DNA of 64,000 nucleotides from Mesostigma viride (lineage: Eukaryota > Streptophyta > Mesostigmatophyceae > Mesostigmatales > Mesostigmataceae). Location of the stretch: positions 1,166,653 to 1,230,652 of the forward strand of contig RPFO01000156.1 in NCBI GenBank assembly GCA_009746045.1, read 5' to 3'. Under the pieces are notes generated by a model, which was not told where the DNA came from, ran no database searches, and saw only the letters and a list, made by a program, of their open reading frames with translations. This document shows positions 19,868-27,774 of this stretch, in pieces (position 1 is the first letter of the stretch; each line of letters begins with the position of its first letter). Both the position numbers and the translations under genes were made by a program.

Positions 19868-20235
19868 ATAGAGGGCCTTAGGCCCGACCTGAGGGTGTTG
19901 TCCCTCCGGTATATAGAGTCGCCCTCATATTCTGGCCAGTTGGCTGGTCGTTCTTGGTCCTTGGTGCTGATTTGTTCACTCTGTGTGTCCTGCCCAGTGC
20001 CGTCCCTCCCGGCAAGGCCTCTGTGCCAGGCAGTTAGGGGATCCTCCCACCAGGCTTGGTGCTGGTTAACCCTACACCACTCGGGGTGGAACCGAGTTAA
20101 CTTGTTGGTGCTTTGTATCTTGGATGGCCTGTCGATTGTGTTGGTGTGTGCTGGGTGCATTATAGGTTCTTCCTACCCCTTTGGTTTCCTCCCTGTGCGT
20201 AGGGAGAGGGCTCCCTACCTTTGTGGGGGGGGAGG

Positions 20236-20786
20236 TGTTACGTCGCGTAACAATTCGTTGTAGTTACGGACGTAAATTAGGTCCTTTGCCTCGGTCGTTC
20301 CTAGCTTTACGTGTAGTTTGTACTGGGACACTGTTGTCCTCGTAACAGTACTGTGGTGCATTGGATACTTTTGGGCGTCGCGCCGCGTACTTTATTAGTG
20401 GTCCTGATCCTTAATTGGGCAGAATGTAGTGGACCAGCGTGCATCTGTACATTTGTAGGCGAGGGCCAGGTCGGCCCGAGCATGCTGGACCGTTGGTGAT
20501 AATTTATGCACGTTCTACCCCTCGTGTTGGCACTCGGCGTGTGTTAAATGTGGCATATAGGCTTGGGTCACGGCAGTGTAGTTGTGTTTCCTTCCTCTAT
20601 TCCTGGAGTAAACGGGTTTGTATAAATGGCTTATGGCGTATTACAGTAATACATACGTAAATGCATTGAGATCTGGATCGTCTCGTTCGTCTTTCGCTAG
20701 GGGTTTAACTAGAGGTGGCCTGACTAGTCTAGGTAGCGTTAGGCCGGGTAGAGGTAGAGGTGGTGGTAGAAGTTTAGGACGTAACA
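20236..20786 (+). repeat. 3' LTR of the ORFx element, copy 1
   Basis: The LTR begins TGTTACGTCGCGTAACAA and ends TTTAGGACGTAACA, 551 bp, and matches the minus-strand LTRs at 44641-45214 and 52750-53323 along much of its length (for example GCATTGAGA, GGCTTGGGTCACGGCAGTGTAG). A polypurine tract GGGGGGGAGG directly precedes it. No 5' LTR partner is in the window. Sequence from 19868 to 20235 is the untranslated 3' region of the element and also matches the second copy. Confidence 0.8.
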
Positions 20787-21320
20787 CCCAGCTGGTCAAC
20801 GCTCGGCTCCTCGTGGCCACTTTTCATTCGATGGAGGGCCACTCGACCTACGCCCTGACGGTGGGCGTTAGTTACGCACCCCACTCCGGCCACCCAGAAC
20901 AAGACCGCAAGGACTTCTTTGCAGCGCTGGAGAACCTGGCGAACGGCATCCCTGGTCGCAACTACCTCGCTCAGACTGCTGCTGGACGCCAACGCCACGC
21001 TACCACCGGGTAGTAACTGGCGGATGTCAGCACGCCCCCAACGGTACGGTCTCCAATGCCAACACTGAACTTTTTGCTGATTTGCTTACGACATGCGATT
21101 TGGTCACTGCCAACACCCGCTTTCCACATAGTCCAGATGCTTTGGTCACACACACCTCGCCAACTGGCGCTGCATTGACTATGTTGTACTGTGCAAGCGT
21201 CATCAAGGATCTGTACTAGCTGCTCGCTCGCATGTGATCCCCCTGGTGCGCTCCGATCATCGCATCGTCACCGCCCGCATCCGCCTGCGATTCCCCTCGC
21301 CCTTTCGTAAGCACGTGGCA
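20787..21320 (+). pseudogene. APE-type LINE: endonuclease remnant
   Basis: Directly after the LTR a LINE begins in the middle of its endonuclease: VGVSYAPHSGHPEQDRKDFF, then in another frame ELFADLLTTCDLVTANTRFPH, and then VRSDHRIVTARIRLRF, the SDH motif that ends APE-type nuclease domains. Stops and frameshifts separate these pieces. The 5' part of the element is missing, so the LTR element presumably inserted into or truncated it. The family differs from the RLE-type LINE at 1-2364. Confidence 0.7.
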
Positions 21321-23222
21321 CCACCTGATTTGCGCACACTTCAGTTGCTCGAGAAATCTGACGACGCTCTGTCCAGAGGACTTCCCTGAAAAACGCGCCC
21401 ACAAGCGCGCCGCAGAGGCGTTCGTCAACGCGCTGGACATCCCGGCCAGCCACGCCCAGCTGTTCGCTGCCAGCTCGGCATCGGCCCTTCGGCACCTCGC
21501 TGACAAGCTGCCCGCGGCCGGGGCCCTACTGCCCCCCCGCCGCCCGCCCCGCTTCACCAGCCTGCACCGGCTCCCCGCCGTCATCCAGGCCCGGCAAGCC
21601 CAGGCTGCGCGACAACAGCGACCCCGCCCGCTACGCCCGCCTCAAAGCCGATTACCACTCGGCCATCCGGCAGGCGACCAAGGAGCAGGAGGACCTTCAT
21701 GTCCGCGAGTACTTCGCCCATGCACCTCAAGGACCAGCACGGCAAGTACGCCTGGACCCGCCTGCGTCACGCCCAACGGCCCGCCGGCGGCGCGCAGCCG
21801 GCGCCGCGGACGCTCTCTGGCTCACCGCAGCAGCAGCTTGACCAGTGGTATTCCTCCCAGTCCCGGCTGCTCGGCGCCCCCCCGCCGCCTCCGCCGCTTG
21901 GCCCTCTGGCGGCCGCACGCCTGGCAATAGCACCGGCGGACGTCCCTGCGCCGGCGCCCACGCCGCCCCGGCGCCGCTGAGCAGGACTATACGTACCCAG
22001 CCCTGACAGAACCCCTGGCCGACCCCAACGAGCTCCCGCCGTTCACCGAGCTCGAGCTGAGCACCGCCGCCAAGCAACTCCGCTTCTATGCCGCCATTGG
22101 ACCTGACCAGCTCCCAGCCCCGGTGATTACTTAAGCTGACGGCGCTCACGGGGTTCCTGCTTGACGTCTGCAACCGGATCCTGCTTGCCGACGCGCCGCC
22201 GATTCCTGAGTGGCAGCACAGCTACCGTATGTATTATGCTGTACAAAAACAAAGGTTCCCCTGACGACCCCGCCAACTACAGAGGAGTCTGCATCCAGAG
22301 CGCCGCACTTAAGTTGTTCATGCGCATGATCCTCAACTGCCTTCGTTCTGCTCTCGACTGTCACCTTGGGGAAAGTCAAATGGGCTTCCGTACGTCCTGG
22401 GCGCAACACCGTCATGGCCATCTTCGTCGCGCGTCGCCTCTTCGAGGAAATCGCTCTCCTGCAACCTGGTGAGTTTCCCGCCATCCTGATCTTCGTCGAC
22501 TTCATCAAGGCTTTTGATTCTGTCCTCTGGGACGCTCTATGGGCTGTACTTGCTCGCGCTCGCGTCCCCACTCCCCTGATTACCGTCATCCGCACGCTGT
22601 ATGAGGGGTCGACCACTTCGGTGCGCACTCAACACGGCATTACCCCGCCATGCCCACTGCAGACCGGCGTCTGGCAGGGTTGCGTCCTGTCGCCGTACCT
22701 GTTTATTATTGTAGTGGATTATGTTAGTGCGCCAGGCACGTGCTCGCTTTGGCTAGCATTGCAGGCCGTGCCCCTGGCCTAGCGATCACGAACGAGCTTG
22801 GGGAAGGGGGGCCGACTAACAAGCAGAATTTACTAGCTGACCTCATTTATGCCGACGACATCACGCTCATCGAGAAGCCGGAGTCTGCCCAACTTTGGCT
22901 GGACTGCCTGGCGCTCGAGGCTCGGGCGGTTGGTCTAGAAATCAGCCCCAAAACGGAGGCCCTGGCCCTCGGCATGGCAGGGCCCCCACCCACACTCCGC
23001 CTCTTAGACGATGCCGAGGTCAACTACCCTCCTTCAGGCCGCTTCAAGCTGCTCGGCAGTTGGCTTCCCGACTGCGAGGACGACATGACGACACGGATCG
23101 GCATGGCGTGGGCGCACCTCCATGACCACCGCCGCTGGTGGAGCAACCCCGCCCTACCCCGGATCGTCAAGCGTGACCTCTTCAAGGTCGTCATTCTGAC
23201 GATCCTGACCTACGGCGCCGAG
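21321..23222 (+). pseudogene. APE-type LINE: linker and reverse transcriptase, frame-broken
   Basis: A GC-rich linker with several frameshifts leads into RT: motif A FVDFIKAFDSV (about 22492-22524), motif B GVWQGCVLSPYLF (about 22667-22705) and motif C YADD (22848-22859), followed by an SPKTEALALG thumb-like region. The reading TILTYGAE at 23199-23222 is cut there by foreign DNA and resumes as WTLTQELEQRLDG at 24582. The sense of the gene is clear but no intact frame exists. Confidence 0.82.
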
Positions 23223-23401
23223 AAAAAGATTTCCGAGTATCAGGAAAAATTTGCTAATCCTGCATTTGCTGCATCACGCGGTTATATCGACGATATCATT
23301 CGCCCTTACAATACCCGCTGGAGAATCTGTAAGGCATTGGCACTCTTAGAGAAGAAGAAGGTGCAAAAACCTTGGAAGAAACACGATAACCTGCCGTTGT
23401 A
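23223..23401 (+). pseudogene. pccB: Propionyl-CoA carboxylase beta C-terminal fragment
   Basis: In frame with the LINE, 59 codons read ISEYQEKFANPAFAASRGYI, DDIIRP, TRWRICKALALL and end PWKKHDNLPL with a proper stop. This is the conserved carboxyltransferase C-terminus of acyl-CoA/propionyl-CoA carboxylase beta chains. The rest of the roughly 500-aa protein is absent, so it is non-functional. The AT-rich codons and wording fit an alphaproteobacterial gene rather than an algal one; eukaryotic mitochondrial PCCB is the alternative source. Confidence 0.85.
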
Positions 23402-23654
23402 GGGTACAAGATTTATACAGTTGGAAAGAACTGGTTGTCATTCCTGCGCAGGTACACACTAGCGGCAGAAATAAATTTTATTACAAAAATTCCAGCTTAA
23501 TTGATTTGCATTTATCAATACAAAGGGCGCTGAAGGTTTTGATGCTGCTGAAGGCGGTAGAAAAGAATTTGGCGGTTCAAATGAAAACAGGAGAAGAAGT
23601 TTTGATGAAAATGCCGGTTATTTTTAGCGGAACTATCAGCCACTTATCTGGATT
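23402..23654. other. Unidentified AT-rich part of the bacterial mosaic
   Basis: Two competing plus-strand readings end near 23626 and 23656 (one contains KGAEGFDAAEGGRKEFGG, the other VEKNLAVQMKTGEEVLMKMP). Neither could be assigned to a family. The base composition and codons resemble the neighbouring bacterial fragments. Confidence 0.35.
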
Positions 23655-23957
23655 ATAACTTGTTGGCCATAATTCAGCCACAAGCTGCTTTACAGTTAGG
23701 AAGTCACTATCTAAGTAAGTAAGTAAGTAAGTACTTGCGTGTCATGCGCAAAGGCATGCCACGGAGTACTATGCTAATCTCATTAGAAAAATAATTACAC
23801 AAAAGTTTAAACAAATATCGTCTGCATCATCCCCCAACCGTTAAGCACTAGATGGGGATGTAACTCACTATCTAAATAAACTGCCGCAATCAAAGATTCT
23901 AAACAATTCTCAAGGTTCTTATGGTTTTGTCTTCCTCCACTCTTCTCCAGCGAACAA
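23655..23957 (-). pseudogene. rnc: RNase III fragment, interrupted by a LINE end
   Basis: On the minus strand, 23957 to 23876 reads LEKSGGRQNHKNLENCLESL and then IAAVYLDS, the second catalytic-helix region of bacterial RNase III (family consensus LENALEALIGAIYLD). The frame stops at a 150-bp LINE insertion (23715-23864) and continues beyond it as DFLTVKQLVAELWPTSYNPD (23709-23655), the next helix. The remainder of the roughly 230-aa enzyme, including the double-stranded RNA-binding domain, is absent. The wording is close to Rickettsiales forms. Confidence 0.82.
23704..23875 (-). mobile_element. 5'-truncated LINE 3' end (150 bp) with 11-bp target duplication
   Basis: TCACTATCTAA occurs at 23704-23714 and again at 23865-23875. 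The sequence between, read on the minus strand, begins TTACATCCCCATCTAG (the end of an ORF plus stop) and ends in (ACTT)n, here seen as TAAG repeats. A longer, direct-strand copy of the same 3' end lies at 25293-25610. A target duplication, 5' truncation and microsatellite tail are the hallmarks of target-primed LINE insertion. Confidence 0.88.
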
Positions 23958-24043
23958 AAAATTAATGAAGCAAAGCTTAAAATTGAAAAAGTAATCGTGC
24001 AAAACAACCAGGCTGTGGGTATAGAAGAGGCCGATTTTGAGTA
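23952..24043 (+). pseudogene. Unidentified coding-like fragment in the bacterial mosaic
   Basis: Thirty codons ending in TAA (EQKINEAKLKIEKVIVQNNQ, then AVGIEEADFE) have codon-like composition and end shortly before the RpoC fragment in a different frame. This may be the C-terminus of another bacterial protein; no family was recognised. Confidence 0.4.
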
Positions 24044-24066
24044 AAATATATTGAGCATCATCGCAA

Positions 24067-24310
24067 AAGATTGCTTCAGTGGTGGAAACTACGCCAGGTA
24101 GAGTAATTATATCCGAGATATTGCCAAAAGATTCGAACATGAGTTTCGAGCTGATTAATAAGCTGATGACCAAAAAGGAAATATCCAATCTTATCGATAT
24201 GGTATATCGTCATTGTGGTCAAAAGAAGACGGTAATTTTTGCTGATCAATTGATGCAAGTAGGATTTTCTTATGCTTGTAAATCAGGTATAATTATTTGG
24301 ATGGAGAGAT
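24067..24310 (+). pseudogene. rpoC: Bacterial RNA polymerase beta-prime fragment
   Basis: About 75 codons read [60 protein letters not shown] and FSYACKSGI, colinear with a conserved segment in the middle of RpoC. Homology fades at about 24292 (IIIWMER then TGA) and nothing of RpoC precedes 24067. Only about 5 percent of the 1400-aa subunit is present. Plastid rpoC genes of algae differ in this segment, and the match to the alphaproteobacterial wording ([28 protein letters not shown]) is close, so transfer from an alphaproteobacterium is the best reading. Confidence 0.88.
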
Positions 24311-24334
24311 GAAAACTCAAAAGCAACTTACCAG

Positions 24335-24580
24335 TTATTTAATTGATACAAGAACGCTTATAGTTTCTGGGTGTTCTCGTAAAGGACCAGATACTAGCTT
24401 CATAAACAATTCCGGGCTAACCCCATAAGTATCAAGCATATCCTTAAGTGGCTTATTCTTGGCCATAGCCTCAAATAGCCCATCATTCCTGAAACTGACA
24501 TCTTTGATACAATCAGTAAATTCGGGAGAAGTAAGGAAAGTTTTAATTTTTTCAAGTGCATACTTTCGCGCTTCTTTACG
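24335..24580 (-). pseudogene. Unidentified coding fragment, probably bacterial
   Basis: The minus strand keeps an 81-codon frame from the LINE junction (24580) to TAA at 24335: KEARKYALEKIKTFLTSPEF, LFEAMAKNKPLKDMLDTYGV, PLREHPETISVLVSIK. It has normal protein composition, a lysine-rich, alpha-helical character and a natural stop. It carries no N-terminus and was not assigned to a family. Upstream the frame merges with LINE sequence, so the first 47 residues of the nominal ORF are not part of it. Confidence 0.5.
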
Positions 24581-24581
24581 T

Positions 24582-25105
24582 GGACACTGACGCAGGAGCT
24601 GGAGCAACGACTCGACGGCGCCGTCACCAAGATGCTGCGCAAGGCCCTTAACATCCCCTTTGGTTTGCACATTAGTAATGAGGATTTGTACGCTGATTTG
24701 CCCTATGTTTCCCACATTATTAGGCACAGGCGCCTGGGCCTAGCCGGGCACCTGGCCCGCACAGATCAGGTAGATACATCAGATAGACTAGCTGGCACCA
24801 AGCCCGCCCAGCCTGGGCGATATGTCCTCACCTGGCGTGCCCCCGGCCGCGCGCGGCAGGGCCGCCACCCATGGACTTTTCGTGATAGACTCGGCATGGA
24901 CATGTGCTACACTAGACGTGACGGGCTCACCCCCGGGCAACCTCCTGGTTTGTCTGTAATATGGAGGCAGATGGTGCGCAAGGATAGATGGCAAGTAGTG
25001 ATGAAGGAGACCACCCCCAAGCCTGTGGGGGCTCCGCGTGTGACCAAGTATGGCATTCATAGCGATTCGGGCCGCGGTGCCCACACCCCTGTAACTAGGA
25101 CCTAG
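24582..25105 (+). pseudogene. APE-type LINE: C-terminal part of the polyprotein
   Basis: The LINE frame resumes as WTLTQELEQRLDG, MLRKALNIPFG and RHRRLGLAGHLARTDQ, the usual C-terminal region of LINE ORF2 proteins, and runs without interruption to TAG at 25103. The ORF from 24632 is 157 codons. The contrast between this clean stretch and the frameshifted 5' half suggests that only parts have decayed. Sequence from 25106 to about 25150 is its 3' UTR. Confidence 0.8.
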
Positions 25106-25194
25106 ATAGCTTATACCATCCATTCCATCCCATGTTCCCCTCCCACTGAGGACTTATGCTCACGTGACGCAGTCACGTGTCTATTAATTAATTA

Positions 25195-25679
25195 ATGCGG
25201 TCTAGATCATACGTGACGCAGTTGCGTGTCGAAGTCCTTCCCAGGCCTGGTGGGCCGGCAGCGATGTTGCTGCGTGTCGTAGTTTTGTGTTGCTAGCCAG
25301 GGTAGAAGTCCGCAGGTGGAGGTTATTGGCCCTGAGGATAGCCGCTACACTACCGCCTCCTCTGCCATTACAGTAGAGGACAGCTCGGATGAGAATTACA
25401 TCCCCATCTAGTGCTTAATGGTTGGGGAATGATGCAGACGATATTTGTTAACTTTTGTGTAATTATTTTTTCTAATGAGATTACCATAGTACTCCGTGGC
25501 TTGATAGTACTCCGTGGCATGCCTTTGCGCATGACACGCAAGTACTTACGTACTTACTTATAGTACTCCGTGGCATGCCTTTGCGCATGACACGCATGTA
25601 CTTACTTACTTAGTTTTGTGTTGTAGTTAGTTGTGTACACCTTGTGCTGGCTTGATCCTTGCATGCATGCCCGTGTCAG

Positions 25680-25726
<47 letters not shown>

Positions 25727-25837
25727 CATCATTATTATTATTTTCTTTAGGGTTCTTCTTTTCGGGGTTCAGTTTCCTGTTGTTGCATGCCACTCTCACC
25801 TCCGTAATTCATCATTCTCAATGAAGATACATTAATT
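25195..25837 (+). mobile_element. 5'-truncated copy of the RLE-type LINE 3' end, with nested LINE and (TTA)n tract
   Basis: From ATGCGGTCTAGATC onward the sequence follows 2352-2580, including CCAGGCCTG, GTGGGCCGGCAGCG, TTAGTTGT, ATCCTTG, GTGTCAGATTA and CACCTCCGTAAT, ending CTCAATGAA. It differs by a 27-bp insertion near 25209, an expanded (TTA)n microsatellite at 25681-25743 and a nested LINE at 25293-25610. ATTAATTAATTA on both sides may be the target duplication, but it is low complexity. Confidence 0.75.
25280..25623 (+). mobile_element. Truncated LINE 3' end (25293-25610) with 13-bp target duplication
   Basis: TAGTTTTGTGTTG at 25280-25292 and 25611-25623 flanks 318 bp that interrupt the LINE copy. 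Inside, a frame ends VEVIGPEDSRYTTASS...DENYIPI with TAG at about 25408, followed by a 3' UTR with duplicated TAGTACTCCGTGGCATGCC blocks and an (ACTT)n tail. Its last 150 bp equal the inverted copy at 23715-23864. Confidence 0.88.
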
Positions 25838-25882
25838 AATTACTTAATTAATTTACACGTAACTGCGTCACGTGAGCATCAA

Positions 25883-27774
25883 TTAGGAACATAACTCCGT
25901 TGGGAGTGTATGTAGCACATATCCCGGAGAAGGGGCATATGGCTTTTAATACATTCTAAGCTACTTCCTGCAAGGGTGGGAATGTAAACGACGCTTGCTC
26001 TAGGTGCACCAAGTGCACCTGCACCACCACGATCTCTCAGAGCACAAAGGGGGCCCGTCATGGGGTGGAAGATCAGCATGGCTATACAAGAGCTAGGGCA
26101 TGGCTTCTCAACAGAGAGCGACTCTCTGCATAGGCAGAGAGTGGCTAAATTCTGAGCATCAAGTCCTCAGGGAAATATCAAAGAGACAAAAGGGAAATAT
26201 ACATATGCATAAGTAATCTTGAAGTACTTACGTTCCAAGCACCGGGGCATGTCACATACACATAAGCATGGCTTACGACCTTGATCTGATCTCCCAGACT
26301 TCCTGGGCCGAGTACATGCCAGCAATATTGCTGTGATCGCAGCAATGGTGCTCACAACTAGACACTCCCGGCCAGTTAGGCTCGAAACACACGCCCTGAT
26401 CAAGCATGCTGTTTCCGGCCCCACCGTCTAGGTCATCTAGTCGCTCCACACGTAAGCCAGCCATAATTTCAATGCACAAGGATACACATTTCCATCACCA
26501 TTCATCTTCATCATCCTGAACGACTCGAAAACGCGGAAAAGATAACGGCAGGCTCGAGCTACCATGGTCCGGATTCTCCCGATTTCTGGCCTGCGCTGGT
26601 TGTCTCTTTGATATTGCTGTGAGGCTATCGATAATAATAATTGCAGACCACCACGCACAGGCACAGCGCCGATAACTCAGTGACTGCACCAGGCCAGGTC
26701 ACGTCTTGTCCATGTCACTTGGTATAGCGTGTCAGGCTTGTTGCTGCCTTCTTGGCATGCATGCTCCCCAGGAACTCTCGGCTGTAGAAAACCGAAGTCA
26801 ACATAGTTATCTCACTTAATAGATCCCAACAACAGCCATGAGCGGGGCGCGTTGAGTACTGCCAAAGGCCGCACCCCGTTCGGCCACGCAGGCTCCGTGG
26901 CGTGCATGCCCCACATGGCTGGTGTCGCGTACAAGCCATAAACTTGAGCCGTAAATCGTGACTTCGGTTGCCGCCACAAATTCCATGGGACCGCCCGCTT
27001 GCACAGTGCCCTTGCCATATGGCGCTGGTTGTCTCATTGATATGGGGCACCGGCGGGGAAATCCCACACGTTTCCTTGGCTGGAGAAACGAAAAGCACAT
27101 CTACCGGGCCCCCAGCCCATGGGACAGCTCCAAACATAAAAAAACGCCAATATCCCAGTGGTGGGCTGGTGTAACCCAAAAAGAATGAGCCCGGCTGTTG
27201 CCTGGCCCAAGTCTGTTACCAAGCCAGAGCTCATAGTTTCCGAGCTAAACATGTCACCACACAGTCAAAAAAGAAAGGGGAAAAAAGGGTGCCTCTATAT
27301 TTTGTGGCCGTGGAGCTATGTAAACAATAGTCATAACAAAAACAAAGCCCCCCTGCACCCCCCCAAAGAATTCCTAAGACCACCCCCCCTCCCGCATTAC
27401 GCAATCCCGCCCCCGCCAGTGCTCCGCAAGCACCGGACGGGGGCACACTCTTCCATCCACCCACTAGTCTTCAATCCACTCACTAATCGGCTCCCACTGC
27501 CATGTGGCGCGCGGGCGAGACACTGCCAGAACCATGTGGCGATGGGGGCTCAGGCTCTGCGGCATTCCCCCCCGCATCCCACCCCACCCCCGCACCCCTT
27601 GCCGCCTTCATAGCGACCCTTTCAGTCTATCTCCCCCTATTCCACCCCATTCCCCCAATCCACCCCTTCCTCCTCCCATTGCCTCCCTTTCCCCCCTTGT
27701 GCAGTGGCTCGCCGCCGCCGACGGGTACCCTCGTGACATGGGAATTCCCTCGCCAAAGCATCGGGACGTGGCTG
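25883..27774. other. Intergenic stretch; no gene supported
   Basis: Several short minus frames (largest 154 codons at 26715-27179) have no domain, irregular composition and no neighbours in support, and are not called. TGAGCATCA occurs at 25874 and again near 26153, about 270 bp apart, followed by CCTCAG only at the second site; this could be an insertion's target duplication but no terminal repeats are visible. The 27340-27720 part is strongly C-rich on the plus strand and is probably the cyclase gene's 3' UTR and flank. Confidence 0.5.
26334..26613. repeat. Dispersed 280-bp segment, second copy at 59468-59747
   Basis: The two segments agree almost base for base, from GATCGCAGCAATGGTGCTCAC to TTGTCTCTTTGATAT, with a few substitutions and a 3-base difference near TCTAGGT. 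At 59468 the segment sits inside an LTR. No coding or terminal structure is evident in the segment itself. Confidence 0.8.

Larger units (their letters stand above)
23223..24581. other. Inserted mosaic of bacterial (Rickettsiales-like) gene fragments
   Basis: This 1.36-kb AT-rich block sits exactly between GAE and WTLT of the LINE reverse transcriptase frame. It consists of short pieces of unrelated bacterial genes in both orientations: PccB C-terminus (+), RNase III (-), RpoC (+), and at least two unidentified coding-like pieces. In bacteria these genes are not adjacent. Phrases such as KKHDNLPL, ENCLESLIAAVYLDS and VIFADQLM are close to alphaproteobacterial forms, and the low GC contrasts with the LINE around it. 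There is no target duplication, as expected for end-joining capture of DNA scraps. The block is interrupted by a LINE end with its own target duplication, which shows it was already in a LINE-active genome. Confidence 0.85.
25151..25882. repeat. Inverted repeat flanking a truncated LINE copy
   Basis: ATGCTCACGTGACGCAGTCACGTGT then a TTAA-rich run (25148-25196) is mirrored by a TTAA-rich run then ACACGTAACTGCGTCACGTGAGCAT (25838-25880). The CGTGACGCAG core recurs at 25208 and at 28681 (in the cyclase gene's intron). It may be the two arms of a small foldback element into whose TTAA-rich centre the truncated LINE inserted. Confidence 0.5.

Noticed and set aside
26715-27179. 154-codon minus frame
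   Set aside because: No domain, irregular Cys/Arg-rich composition, overlapping frames of equal quality and no support from context.
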